The notes under the pieces: generated by a model
Database searches by the model: none
What the model was told of the DNA's origin: nothing
Seen by the model: only the letters and a program-made list of their open reading frames with translations
Position numbers and translations under genes: made by a program
Assembly (NCBI RefSeq): GCF_964030865.1
Contig: NZ_OZ034984.1
Span: 310,001-374,000, forward strand
From: Spiroplasma endosymbiont of Dioctria linearis
GTDB lineage: Bacteria; Bacillota_I; Bacilli_A; Mycoplasmatales; Mycoplasmataceae
DNA length: 64,000 bases
Direction: 5' to 3'
Shown here: positions 31,693 to 43,832 of the stretch, piece by piece
Numbering within the stretch: the stretch's first letter is position 1
Layout: each line of letters begins with the position of its first letter

Positions 31693-34191
31693 ATGGAAAA
31701 GATAAAGATTTATGCTCCAGTTGATGGAGTTGTAAAAGCAATTGAGAATATTTCAGATCCTGTGTTTGCAAGTAAATCATTAGGTGATGGAGTTTATCTT
31801 GAACCTAGCTCAGATATTTTATATTCGCCATTAAAAAATGGAAAGATAGAATTGATTACAGATACGAAACATGCAATATATTTTTCAACAAATAATTATA
31901 ATGTTTTAATGCATATTGGTCTGGAGACAGTTGGACTTTCAGGGAAGCCATTTTCATTATTAAAAAAACAAGGTGAACAAGTTTCTCTTGGTGATGAAAT
32001 TGTTAAAGTGGATTGAAAAACAATTGAAAAAGCTAATCTAGAAAAAGTTACTCCAGTTGTAGTAGATTTAAATTCTGTATCAAAATATAAATTAACAATT
32101 AAAAATGAAGGAAAAAAAGTAAAAAAGGGAGAGTTAATTTATGAGATAGAAATTGATGAAGAGAAAATAATTAAAGATAAAAAAATTCATATTGAGAAAA
32201 GAGAAGGTAAATATAAAACTCTTGCCTTACAATATTTAACTGCAATTGGTGGTAAAAATAATCAAAGTCTTGTTCATAATTGTATGACAAGATTACGTTT
32301 TAAAATTATTAATAAAGATCTTGTTAATGAAAAAGCTTTAAAAGAAATAGAATTAACAAAAGGAATTAATTGAAATGGTGAAGAACTTCAAATAATTATT
32401 GGTGGAGAAGTTTATAAAGTTAAAGATGAATGTCAAAAAATAATAGAAAATAAATCAACAAATGATGAAAAAGTAAGAGCAACTAAGGTTCCAAGAAAAC
32501 AAAAAATTATGGGAGCAATTACAGCTATTGTTTTCCCAACTATTCCAATCTTAATTGGAACAGGAGTAATTAGTGGACTGCAAGCTATTCTTGCAATATC
32601 AGGTGTAATTTCAAATCCGGCTCCTGGTCAATCAGTAATGGAGTTAGATTTATTTAGTGCCTTGATGTTTATTATGTCAAAAGTTGGAATTGAATTGGTT
32701 GGAATCGTATTTTTATGTAGTACTGTGAAATACTTTAATGGAGATCCGTGGCTTGCTATATGGTTAGGTGCTGCATTAACAAGTAGATATTTATTTGGAA
32801 GTGGTTGAACTTTATTTACAGTATTTGGAAATCCAATTGTTATCAAAACCTATGAAGGTACAGTACTACCAATGATATGTGCTGGTTTATTATTAGTATT
32901 TCTAAATAACTGAATTAAAAAATGAATGCCAACTTCAGTTGATATTGTATTTAGACCAGCATTAGTGTTTTTATCAACATTTTTAATAATGCTATTTACA
33001 GTAGGGCCTTTCTTTAGAATTATTGAACAGTTTATTGCAAAGTTTGTAATTCTATTAGGAAAAATTCCATTTGGAGTTGGTATGGCCATATTTGCAATGA
33101 TATGACAACCACTTGTATTAACAGGAACTCACGTTGCTGTAGTTACTGTTATTACATTGCCAATGAATGATGGAGATCCATCAGCAATGTATGCTTGTTT
33201 ACAAATAGCTATTATGGGACAAATTGGAGCTGTTCTAGCTTTAAGTTTTATTACTAAAAATCAAAAAACAAAACAAGCAATCTTTGCTTCATTACCTGGA
33301 GCTATGTTTGGAGTGACTGAACCAATTATTTATGGTATTAATTTACCAAAAATAAAACCATTTATTTTTGGTTGTGTTGGTTCACTAGTTGGTGGTTTTA
33401 TGGCAGGTATATTAGGTGTGGCTCAATATAGAAGAACTGGAACTGGTATTATGTCTTGAATGGGATTAGATATCGGATGAGGAATGGTATTTGGTATTTT
33501 AGCTGGATTTGTTTCATTATTCACAGCTCTAGTTTTAACATTAATGCTATACCAGGATCGTAAATCTGAGTACATCGCTTATAGAGAAAATAATAAACTT
33601 TTATTAAAATCAATTAAATTAAACTTTGATTTTGATGAGGTAAAATTAAAATCTCTAAAAGAGCAACTAGCAAAAGAGACTTTAATTGTTAAAGAATTTA
33701 ATAAAAATTATAAAAACTATGAAAATAACTTAATTGATTTACAAAAGAAACAAATTAAAAAACAGAATATAATTAACAAGTTTGAAATGAAAAAAGAAAA
33801 ACTTTATAATAAAGTCTTGAAGTTGGAAGATAGAGACTTAGAAAAATATAATTATTTTGCAGAGAAATATAATAATTTAAAATTATCTGAGACTTTTAAT
33901 GAACTATTAAAAGAAATTAAAGAACTTGAATTGAAATTAGTTAATTGTGAAAAAGAAGTTAAAGAATTTAATATAAAAAAATATAAAGACATTTCAGATT
34001 TTATTGATAATTTAAATATTAATAAAAATCAAATATTAGACGATTATAAAAAAAATTATTTAAATGCTTTTAACTCTATTGATATTGCCTATGAATTAAC
34101 AGAAGTTAATAATATGGAATGAACAAAAAAAGAAATTCTTAATTTGAAAACAAGAGAGGAAATAAAATATGTCAAACAAAATACCAAGTAG
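31693..34191 (+). CDS. PTS beta-glucoside-type EIIA-EIIB-EIIC permease with coiled-coil tail (second copy)
   Basis: 832-residue paralogue of the permease at 2305, with the same domain order. EIIA has His74 in VLMHIGLET, EIIB has Cys197 in NCMTRLRF, and EIIC (about 265-615) has GVTEPIIYGINLPK. The helical tail spans about 620-832. The extreme C-terminus (NAFNSIDIAYELTEVNN) matches the other copy (NAIHSLDINYGLTQINN), so the tail is conserved rather than random. The gene overlaps the glucosidase gene by 23 bases. Imported substrate is a beta-glucoside by context. Confidence 0.88.
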
Positions 34192-35569
34192 TTTTTTATG
34201 AGGTGGGTCAACTAGTGCCTATCAATTTGAGGGAGGTTTTGATCAAGAAGGTAAAGGAAATTCTATTCAAGATACACGAACAAATATTCCACAAGGAACA
34301 ACTGATTTTAAAGTAGCCTCTGATCATTATAATCATTGAAAAGAAGACGTGGCCTTAATGGCTGAAATGGGATTTAAGTCATATAGATTTTCAATTGCTT
34401 GAACAAGAATATTACCTCAAGGTGATGGGAAAGTTAATAAAGCAGGAATTGAATTTTATAATAATTTAATCAATGAGCTAATTAAAAATAAAATAACTCC
34501 AATAATAACTATGTTTCATTTTGATTTACCACATAGTTTAAATATTGATGGAGGTTGATTAAATAAAAGAACAATTAATGCTTTTGAACAATATGCAAAA
34601 GTATTATTTGAATCATATGGTGATAGAGTAAAACACTGATTAACAATAAATGAACAAAATGTTATGATTTTATTTGGTGAAATTGTTGGAATAAATTTGC
34701 CAAAAGAAGGTAATAAACTTAAAAATATATATCAAGTAAATCATCATATGATGTTAGCACAAGCAAAAGCAATTAATTTATGTCATGAAATTGTTAAAAA
34801 TGGTAAGATTGGTCCAGCTCCAAATATCTCTAGTGTTTATGCAAACTCAAATAAACCCATTGACCAATTTGCAGCACTTAATATGAGAGTTATGAGAAAT
34901 TGATTTTATTTAGATACTTGTGTTTTTGGCAGATATAATTCTTTGGTTATAAATTATTTAAAAGCAAATAACTCAATGTTTGAATGTAGTGATGATGAAA
35001 TGAAGATAATTAAAAAAGCAAAACCAGATTTTATAGCTTTTAATTATTATGCTTCTTCTACTGCCAAAATGACTGAAAGTGATGAAATATTTGATGAATT
35101 ACCCGATCAACAAAAAGTAAAAAGTGTTAAGGGTATGTATGAACAAGTTAAAAATGATAATTTATTAAAAACTCAATTTGGATGAGAAATAGATCCATTG
35201 GGCTTTAGAAATACAATTAGAGAACTTTGAGATCGATATCAATTACCCTTAATAGTTAGTGAAAATGGTATTGGAGGATATGACTCTTTAACAAATGATG
35301 GTAAAGTACATGATGATTATCGAATAGAGTATTATAAAGTTCACTTAAAAGAACTTAAAGCCGCTATACTAGAAGATAAAATTGATATCTTTGGTTATAA
35401 TCCCTGAAGTGCCATTGATTTAGTATCAACTCATGAAGGAGTTAAAAAGAGATATGGATTTGTTTATGTTAACAGAGATGAATTTGATTTAAAAGATTTA
35501 AAGAGATATAGAAAAGATAGTTTTTATTGATATCAAAATTTAATTAAAACCAATGGTGAAGAACTTTAA
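34169..35569 (+). CDS. 6-phospho-beta-glucosidase, GH1 (second copy)
   Basis: 466-residue GH1 hydrolase paralogous to the one at 4797. It has the SSFLWGGSTSAYQFEGG start, acid/base Glu162 in TINEQN, nucleophile Glu365 in VSENGIGG and the phosphate-site KKRYGFVYVN. The start lies inside the 3' end of the PTS gene in another frame (GAGAGGA ribosome site), so the pair is translationally coupled. Presence of two such modules with diverged sequence suggests different beta-glucosides. Confidence 0.92.
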
Positions 35570-35710
35570 TAGAAATTTATTTTAAAACTAATATGAATAG
35601 TCATAATATGACTTTAGTATTAGTTTTTTATTTTTATTATTGGAAATATTTTCATAAATATAAGAATATTATCAAAATTTTTTCCTTTAAAATATCATTG
35701 GAGGTATTAT

Positions 35711-36010
35711 ATGAAAAAAGGTTTATTAGTTTGCAGTGGTGGTATTTCAACTACAATGATTGCAAAAAAATTAAATGAATGTGCTAATGGTTATATTGAA
35801 TTTGAAGCCAAAGGCATAATGACTGATACAAGTTGATTAGACTATTTAGAAGATTACTCAATATTGCTTGTATCACCACAAATCAAGCATATGTATTCAA
35901 AACTTGAAGAAGATGTTGATGGAAAAATCAAAATGATTCAAATTGATGCTCAGTATTTTAATCTTAATTCTATTGCACAATTTTGAGAAAAAAATAAGGA
36001 GAGTATATAA
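35711..36010 (+). CDS. PTS lactose/cellobiose-type EIIB
   Basis: 99-residue cytoplasmic phosphotransfer protein with the phosphocysteine loop LLVCSGGISTTMIAK (Cys8) of the lactose/chitobiose EIIB family. The stop codon overlaps the start of the EIIC gene (TAATG). GGAGG precedes the start. It opens a long operon-like run to 45.5 kb in which EIIA is the last gene. Confidence 0.9.
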
Positions 36011-37404
36011 TGGGCTCAAAAGGTAAAGATTCAAAAGAGGACTCAAAGTTCAAAATTTGAATGAATAATAAATTAATACCATTTTTTGGAAAAATTAGTA
36101 CTCAAAGGCATTTATTAGGTATAAGAAATGGAATAATGGCAGCATTACCATTTATTTTAGTAGGAAGTGTATTTTTAATTATTTCAAGTATTCCAATAGG
36201 GACTGGAGATGGACAATTATTATCTACACTTTTTCCACAGCAATTAAAAGTTGCTTTTGATCTAATTAACAGATTTACTTTTGGTATTATGGCTCTTTAC
36301 ATGGCAATTGGTATAGGTTCTGAACTTGCAAGGTTAAGCAGATTAAGTTCAACTCAAGGTGCTGTAATAGGAGCAATGGGATATATAATGTGAATATTAC
36401 CACTATCTTTGAACGTAACTGTTCTTTCTGAACAAGAAGCAGCTCAATTAGCGGAATTATTAGATAAAACAGGTGTATCTTTTAGTATTTTAAAAGGTGG
36501 ATTATGAATTAATATAAAAGATTTAGGAGGTTCAACTGCTTTTGTTGCAATTGTTTCCTCTACAATTTGTGTAGAGATTTATAGAGTTTGTCTTAAATAT
36601 AGAATAACTATTAGATTACCAAAACAAGTTCCAGATGCTGTAAGTAATTCCTTTTCAGCACTAGTTCCAATTTTCTTTGGAGCTTTGATTATAGGTTTTA
36701 TTAGATACATTGTTGGTTTTGATTTAGCAAATTTTCTTAAAGATGCATTAGCACCAATGGGAAACTTTTTAGTAAGTAATTTATTAGGAGCTTTAATTAT
36801 TATATTTTTAATTGTATTTTTATGATGATTTGGAATTCATGGAGGTTCCCTTGTTCAATCCATTACGAGACCTTTTTGAATAATTGCTTTGGAAGAAAAC
36901 CAAGAAGCATTTAAGAATGGTGAGAAGATTCCTAACTATTTTATAGAACCATTCTTTCAATGATTTGCCCAGGTAGGTGGAGCGGGAAATACTTTAGGTC
37001 TTGTTATTGTTGGTTCAATAATGTCTAAATCTGCTACACTAAAATCTATGTCAAGGACAAGTCTTGTACCAGGAATATTTAATATTAACGAACCAATATT
37101 ATTTGGTTTACCAATATTATTAAATCCATTTATGTGGGTTCCATTTGTATTGGGACCAGTTGTATCAGCTACAATCGGATATTTATTACAAATTACATTT
37201 GGTATTCATTGAGTGACAATGGCTCCTTGAACAATGCCAGGACCATTGGGAGCATTTTTTGCAAGTGGTAATCAATGGCAATCTTCAATAGCTGCATTGA
37301 TTGTATTAGCATCATCAATTCTAATTTGATTTCCATTTACACTAGCATATGATAGATTTTTATTAAAAAAGGAAAAATTAGATAGTGAGTCAGGAGTTTT
37401 ATAG
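36010..37404 (+). CDS. PTS lactose/cellobiose-type EIIC permease
   Basis: 464-residue membrane component with about ten hydrophobic helices. Family marks are the N-terminal PFFGKISTQRHLLGIRNGIMAALPFILVGS region (cited in parts), WWFGIHGG, and FNINEPILFGLPILLNP near residue 360. It is separate from EIIA and EIIB and has no coiled-coil tail, unlike the beta-glucoside and sucrose permeases in this window. Start overlaps the EIIB stop by one base. Substrate is probably not plain cellobiose, given the catabolic enzymes that follow. Confidence 0.9.
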
Positions 37405-37683
37405 GTGAATACATTTACTTTATTAATAATTTTCACTTTATTAAGTTTTACTAATTGATTAGCTTCTGTTTTTACTTATAAAAAATGTGAAGGGAAATTA
37501 AAGGGTAGAAATTTATTTATTGGAATTATAGGATTTGTATTATTTATTGGTATAAGCTGATTAGTGGCATTATTTCTTCCCATGATAGTATTAATTATTT
37601 TTATAAGTTTCTATTTGCCATGATGATTAAATTATATGTATTATTTATTAAAGCAAAATAAAGTTAAGGAAAGGATTTTTTAA
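37405..37683 (+). CDS. Small membrane protein in the PTS island
   Basis: 92-residue protein starting with GTG immediately after the EIIC stop (TAGGTG). It has three hydrophobic stretches (about 4-22, 38-60 and 62-80) and a short basic tail. Not recognised. Its tight placement suggests an accessory subunit of the transport system. Start codon choice depends on the coupling with EIIC. Confidence 0.55.
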
Positions 37684-37686
37684 ATT

Positions 37687-38118
37687 ATGAAAAAAATAAA
37701 TGAAGATTCAATAATCAAAAAAAAGAAGGATTTAAAGAAATATTGTAATAATTGGGTTGTTGTTTTAGCAGTTCTTACAATTATTTTATACGTAATATAT
37801 TTTACAATTCTTTGAGAAGAGTGAGGTGGTACTAAAAATTTATTTGGAAATAACAATTCAACCATGCTATTATTTGGCTTAAGTTTTTTAGTAATAGCAT
37901 CTTTTATTTATGGATCTAACAGAAAAAAATTTAGTGCTATAAAATGAATTATTTATTTCATATTATTTTTTATGGCGGGACTTTTATTGAATAGTATTAT
38001 CGGATTTGTAATATGATCATTCCTACTTCTTTTTACTGGACTGGAAATTATTTTTAATATTGATAAATTTAAAGAATTAAAAAAGGATAAAAAAAATGAG
38101 ACTAGAACAAATCAATAA
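37687..38118 (+). CDS. Membrane protein in the PTS island, unknown function
   Basis: 143-residue protein with about four transmembrane helices (about 23-43, 59-75, 85-100 and 103-122) between basic, hydrophilic ends. Not recognised. It starts 3 nt after the preceding small membrane protein and overlaps the next gene by 23 bases, so it is part of the same operon. AAGGA lies upstream of the start. Confidence 0.6.
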
Positions 38119-38602
38119 ATTTGAAAGTGTTTTATTTAAAAACAATATCTCTGAAATAAATAGAGTTTTTTCATCGGAGGTTTTCTTTAAAATTGACTTA
38201 ACTAATTGTGAATTCTGAGAAGAGTTTTTAGAATATTTATTTTTAAATTTAAAAACAAAAAACTTTAAAAAAGAAAAACTAAAAAGGGGAATTAATTTAA
38301 ATATTGCTGATACAAAAGATAATATAAAAAATTATATAATTACTGAGTATAAGGAAGGTGAATGTTTAGAAATTGCTAATATAAATTCTAATCAAACTGT
38401 TCTAACAAAAATATTTATTAGAGCAAAAAATAACAATGGAAGATACCCTACAAATATTTGATATCTAGAGTCGCAAAGAACACTAAATGAAATAAGTAAA
38501 AAAGAACATAAAAAATTGCAAAGTACTTTCAATGCGAAAATAATTAATAAAGTTATTCTTTTAAAAGATTATTTATTAAATAAGGTAAGAGATATTAAGT
38601 AA
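38096..38602 (+). CDS. Unknown cytoplasmic protein, possibly DUF3284-like
   Basis: 168-residue soluble protein without signal or membrane segments. Size, fold-like pattern of strands, and location in a cellobiose-type PTS cluster recall the DUF3284 proteins of Firmicutes PTS loci, but I see no decisive motif and give that as a possibility only. It overlaps the upstream gene by 23 bases, and its stop codon overlaps the next start (TAATG). Confidence 0.6.
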
Positions 38603-39708
38603 TGTTAAAAATTTTAAATATAAAAGATATTAATAACAACTTAATAGATATATATATATTAAAGGGATTAATCTTTTTAAAAAAACCTCTAAGATTTAAA
38701 GAGAATCAATTTAGAGAAATAAATTTAGATAAAGATACATATGTTAGTTATGGTTGAATTGATAGTCATGTTCATTGTGATAATGAAAATAAATTATATG
38801 GTTCTATTATCGATGAAATTGGATATAAAAAAGGAGTAACAACAGTAATAGATGCAGGAAGCGTTGGAATTAATGGGATTGAAAGAATGTGAGGAATTAA
38901 TAAAAAAAATATTACAAATTTAAAAATACTACTTAATATTTCTCAAAAGGGAATTTATAGACAATCAGAGTTATCAGATTTAAGGGATATTAAAATTGAT
39001 TATAATAAAAGGTATGAGAATTTTATTGTAGGTTACAAAGCTAGAATGAGTAATTCTGTTACACTAAATACTGGTATAGATTCTTTATCAATTTTTTCTA
39101 ATATCAGAAAAAATAAAAATATAAAAAAACCCTTAATGATTCATATAGGTAATGAACCTCCAAGTTTTTTTGAAATAGTAAAATTAATAAAAAAGGGAGA
39201 TATAATTACACATATTTTTAATTATAAGAATAATTCAATTTTTAATAAAGATTTTACATTAACAAATAATTTAAAGAATGCAATAAGAAAAAAAATATTA
39301 TTTGATGTTGGACATGGAAATGAAAGTTTTATATTTGATTGTGCTAAAGGAGCTTTTGAAAATAATTTTATTCCTGACATTATAAGTACAGATATTTATG
39401 AAACAAATATTAAAAATAATAAAGTCAAATCTCTTGCTGTAACAATGAATAAATTTAAAAAAATCGGTATGAAATGAAGTGACATCATTGAAAGAGTTAC
39501 AAAAAAACCATATGGTTATTTCAAAATTAAAAAAATGGGAGAAATAAAAAATAAAAACATTGCAAATTTAACATTTTTTAAAATTACAAAAAATAAAGAG
39601 TTAGAGATTGACTCAAGGGAAAATATTTTAAAAATAGAAGAGCAAATAACTCCTGTTGCAGTTATTGTAAAAGGTAAATTTTATGAGGTGAATAATAATG
39701 ATAAATAA
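38602..39708 (+). CDS. Amidohydrolase/deacetylase-family metallohydrolase (EF_0837-like)
   Basis: 368-residue metal-dependent hydrolase. Family ligands are all visible in order: His-x-His in GWIDSHVHCD, the carboxylated-Lys motif GYKARMS, His in LMIHIGNEP, His in THIFNYK, DVGHGNESF, and the catalytic Asp in ISTDIY. Enzymes of this group sit beside DgaE/DgaF-type genes in Enterococcus and Enterobacteria and are thought to deacylate or deaminate an amino-sugar derivative. It overlaps the DgaE-like gene by 11 bases. Precise substrate unknown. Confidence 0.85.
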
Positions 39709-40753
39709 ATTTAGAAAAGTAATTAATGCTGATGGAAGAATGACTATTTTGGGAGTCTCAAAATTTAATTCAGAAGTGGCTCAAGCTATGGAATATGCAG
39801 GAAATAATTTTTTTATTATGTCAGAATTTAAAAATTACATTAATGATGAAATAAAAAAAATAATTAAAACTGAAAATGTTTGTGTTGTTAATTCTGCTTC
39901 TGCTGGTATAACATTAGCAGCAAGCGCAGCAATATATAAAAATAAAATTTATGATGTTAATAAAATTATTCCTGTAAAGAAAGAGATAATTTTAGCTAAG
40001 GGTCATAATATTGATTTTGGTGCTCCAATTGAGTCCTTATTAAATTTAGTTAATACAAAAGTGATTGAGGCAGGATATGCAAATAAATGTAATGTTGAAG
40101 ATTATCAATATTATATAAGTGAGAATACAGTTGCAGTACTTTATATAGTATCCCATCATTGTGTTCAAAAAAATATGGCTTCATTAGATGAAGTTATTGA
40201 ATTATGTAAAAAAAATACTGTTCCACTAATTGTTGATTGTGCTGCTGAAGAAGATATTTTAAAATATTCAAAAAAAGATATAGATGTTGTTATTTTTTCG
40301 GGATCTAAAGCAATTGAAGGTCCAACTTCTGGTTTTGTTTTTGGAAAAAATAAAGAACTCATTGAAAATATTAAAAGACATCAAGAGATTATTGGCAGAA
40401 CAATGAAAATAGGGAAAGAAAATATTTTCGGATTATTGAAGGCTTTAAAAAAATATAAAATTAATAAAAATATTGATTTTGAATCATATTTTAAAATATT
40501 TAATTTAAATAAAAATATAAAATGTAAAAAAAATATCGATACAAGAGGTATTCAAAGAATACGCTTTGAGATAGTCAATAATAAAGTTAGTGCAATACAG
40601 CTGTCAAAATATTTAAAAAGTTGTGATGTAGCTATTTATCTTAGAGACTATTTTGCCAATCAAGGTTATTTGGATATTGACATTAGAAATATAAATCTTA
40701 AAGAAGCAAATATTATTAATGATTCCATTTCATTATTTTTAGAGGGGAAATAA
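39698..40753 (+). CDS. DgaE-like PLP-dependent ammonia-lyase
   Basis: 351-residue SelA-like fold, pyridoxal-phosphate enzyme. Schiff-base Lys204 lies in FSGSKAIEGPTSGF, typical of DgaE (D-glucosaminate-6-phosphate ammonia-lyase) rather than selenocysteine synthase, and the C-terminal selenocysteine-tRNA domain is absent. DgaE converts 2-amino-2-deoxy-gluconate-6-phosphate to 2-keto-3-deoxy-gluconate-6-phosphate. The next gene encodes the aldolase for that product, which strengthens the call. Confidence 0.85.
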   Translation: MINKFRKVINADGRMTILGVSKFNSEVAQAMEYAGNNFFIMSEFKNYINDEIKKIIKTENVCVVNSASAGITLAASAAIYKNKIYDVNKIIPVKKEIILAKGHNIDFGAPIESLLNLVNTKVIEAGYANKCNVEDYQYYISENTVAVLYIVSHHCVQKNMASLDEVIELCKKNTVPLIVDCAAEEDILKYSKKDIDVVIFSGSKAIEGPTSGFVFGKNKELIENIKRHQEIIGRTMKIGKENIFGLLKALKKYKINKNIDFESYFKIFNLNKNIKCKKNIDTRGIQRIRFEIVNNKVSAIQLSKYLKSCDVAIYLRDYFANQGYLDIDIRNINLKEANIINDSISLFLEGK

Positions 40754-40755
40754 AT

Positions 40756-41508
40756 ATGAATAATAAAAAAATAAAGTTTTATAAAAATAGAGTATGCTTG
40801 AATGTCTTAGCAAAAGATATAAACAATGCAAAAGAAATTATTGATGCTACGGATGGAAATGTAGTTGTTGGTATTTTATCAAAAAATTTTAAAGATGATG
40901 AATCCGCTTATAGTGAGATGATAAAATGAAAAAAAGAAACAAATAATAAGATAAGTATTGGTTTAGGATCTGGAAATCCAAAGCAATCCTACATGGTAGC
41001 AAGATTAACCAAGAAAATAAATCCTGCACATACTAATCAGGTTTTTACTGGTGTGGGTCTGTCAATTAATAATTTTGAAAATAATAATACCTTTATAAAT
41101 TGTCTTGTTTCTCCAACTGGTAGACCTGGATATGTAAAAATAAATACTGGACCATTAAGTTCATCAGTTCATAATGAGGATGCCATTGTTGAAATTAATA
41201 CTGCAATACAAATTATAAAAGATATGGGGGGAGACTCAATAAAGTTTTTTCCAATGAATGGTCTTTCAACTATTCAAGAGTATAAAATTGTTGCTGATGC
41301 TTGTGGAAAAAATAATTTTTGTTTAGAACCTACAGGAGGAATTGATTTAAATAATTTTGAAGAGATACTAAAGATTGCAATTAATGCTGGAGTTAAATTA
41401 GTTATTCCTCATGTTTATAATTCTATTATTGATAAAAATAGCGGAGAGACTAACATAAAAAAGGTAAAAGAATTATATAAAATAATTAGAGGTCAAATAT
41501 ATGATTAA
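40756..41508 (+). CDS. DgaF-like KDGP aldolase
   Basis: 250-residue class I aldolase predicted to split 2-keto-3-deoxy-gluconate-6-phosphate to pyruvate and glyceraldehyde-3-phosphate. The Schiff-base Lys163 is in DSIKFFPMNG; CLVSPTGRPGYVKINTGPLS and EPTGGIDLNN are further family marks. It follows the ammonia-lyase by 2 nt and overlaps the glycosidase gene by 8 bases. The products enter glycolysis directly, so the whole branch yields pyruvate. Confidence 0.88.
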
Positions 41509-42613
41509 ATTAAAAAATAAATTAGGCATTTCTATTTATCCAGAGTTACTTAAGTTTGAAGAAATAGTTTCATATTTGGAACTTGCAAGTAAATATTCAT
41601 TTGACTTATTATTTATAAATTTTATTGGAGTTATTGAAAAAAAAGATCAAAGTCTTTTAAAAAAATATAAAGAAACTATAATAGAAGCAAAAAAAAGAAA
41701 TTATACTGTAACTATTGATGTTAATAAATCTACATTTGATACAGCTAATATTAATTATAAAAATCCAGACTTAAAATATTTTTATGAGCTAGGAATCAAT
41801 TGTTTACGCTTGGATGATCAATTTAATGGTTTTTTTGAAGCAAATTTAACTTATAATCCTTATAATATTAAAATTGAGCTAAATCCTTCAACATTTAATG
41901 CACAAATTGAGAATATTATAAGTTATGGTGCCAATAAGCAGAACTTACAAGCGCTTCATAACTTTTATCCTCAAAAGTATTCTGGATTGGATTATGAGTT
42001 ATTTAAAAAATATAATTTAAAAATAAAATCTATGGGTATTAACATTGGAGCCTTTGTTACAATAACAGATCATAAAAGCTACGGACCTTGGGATGTTAGT
42101 GAAAATCTACCAACTCTTGAGATGCATAGATTTTTAGAAATTGGAATGCAAGTTAATCATTTATTATCAAATGATTATGCTAGTTATATTTATATCTCTA
42201 CACAATGTGCAAATATAAATGACTTTGAATCAATACTGAGGCACTTTGATTTTAAAAAACATTTTAAAATTAACTTAATAAATGGTGTTACTGAGCAAGA
42301 AAAAAGAATATTAGCTTTTAATAATCATTTTATTAGAGGTGATTTATCTCAAAATATTTTAAGAAGTACTATTACAAGAGTAGAATTTAAGGATATGGAT
42401 ATAAAACCAAGAAAATTCAAGGGTGATATAATACCTATAGGATCTATAGTTATTCCAAATAATTCCTACAATAGATATAAAGGTGAATTGCAAATTGTTA
42501 AACAAGAAATAAAAAATGATGGTTTAAGAAATGTAGTAGGTTCCCTACAAGATAAATATTTATTTTTAATTAATGAAATTCATCCTTGAAATTATTTCAA
42601 ATTAATTTTTTAA
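41501..42613 (+). CDS. MupG/DUF871-family 6-phospho-glycosidase
   Basis: 370-residue TIM-barrel protein with a C-terminal beta domain, as in MupG (6-phospho-N-acetylmuramidase) and other DUF871 proteins. The N-terminal NKLGISIYPE and the RLDDQFNG and LNPST elements are family marks; the C-terminal domain holds RGDLSQNILRST and GDIIPIGSIVIPNN. MupG cleaves intracellular MurNAc-6-phosphate-GlcNAc. Here the enzyme probably cleaves the phospho-disaccharide delivered by the PTS. Overlaps both neighbours (8 bases and 1 base). Confidence 0.82.
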
Positions 42614-43821
42614 TGCTAAAGGTTTTTATTGATCTAGGAACCACCAATTTAAAAATAGAAACGTATAATCATAAAAAATTAATTGAGAAGCTTACATTTT
42701 TAAATAGACATATATATTTTGATAATGATAATTACTTTTATGCAGATAAACTGTTTGAATTTTTAAAAAAATATTTTATATCTTTAAATAATAAGTACGC
42801 TCAAAATATATTTATTATATTTTCTTCTGCTATGCATACATTAATATTTTTAGATGAGAATTATAATCAAATAGATAAAGGTCGTTCCTTTTTAGAAAAA
42901 GTAGACTTTAAACTAAATGAAGAGAAAAAAATTTTTTATAGAAAAATTAATAAATTAGTAAATTCAGAATTTTTACCCATATATAAAATCAATAAATTTA
43001 GTGAGATTAATTATAATTCAATAACAACTTTAAAAAGTTATATTCTATATAAATTTACTTGTGAGAAAGTAATTGAAATATCAGATGCTGTTGGGTTAGG
43101 ATTGATTGATTCTAAAAATCGAGTTTTTAGTAAGGAAATAATTAGTAGCATAAACTTAAAAGAAGAACTATTACCACAATTAATTCTCGAAAGAAAAATA
43201 TTTGAATGCAGTCTCAAAAAATTTATATTAAAAATAGATTTGGGTATTTCTGATGGAGCCTCAGCTGCCATTGGATCTGCTTTTAATAAAAATAGTATTT
43301 CATTATCAATAGGAACGACTCTTGGAATAAGATACATTACATCAAAATTTGTAGATACTATATGAGACTTTGATTATTGCTTTCCAATATATAATGATAA
43401 ATGAATTTATGGTATTTCTTCATCAAATGGTGCAAACAATATTGAATTAATTATTTCAAAAATGAATTTAACTTTAGATGATTTGAACAATATTGATTTT
43501 TCAAATGCAAAATTAATTAATAAAAAAATATTTTTCTATAAAGAGAGATTTAATCAAAGTCTTTTAGAAATTAATGAGACTAATTTTAATATTGATTTAT
43601 TATATACATATATTATTCAAATGATTAATAGAGTAAAAAAATATAAAGATATAATTGATTCAAATAAAAAAAATAAATCTCAAATTATTGCAACAGGTGG
43701 TTTATTTAGTAATATTCATATTGCAGCTTTATTTAAAAAAGAGTTTAAAAATGATATAATAATTTCAAAAGATAATAATTTATCAATAACTGGATTAAAA
43801 GAAATCATCCAAAGATGATAA
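42613..43821 (+). CDS. FGGY-family carbohydrate kinase
   Basis: 402-residue sugar kinase. The first phosphate loop is VFIDLGTTNLKIE; the second ATP motif is around SISLSIGTTLGIRY; GVSDGASAAIG (as LGISDGASAAIG) and QIIATGGLFSN complete the FGGY core. At about 400 residues it is shorter than typical FGGY kinases (about 500). It would phosphorylate the non-PTS-phosphorylated half released by the glycosidase, for example a sugar acid like gluconate. The start overlaps the stop of the glycosidase gene. Confidence 0.8.
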
Positions 43822-43832
43822 GGGATAAAATT

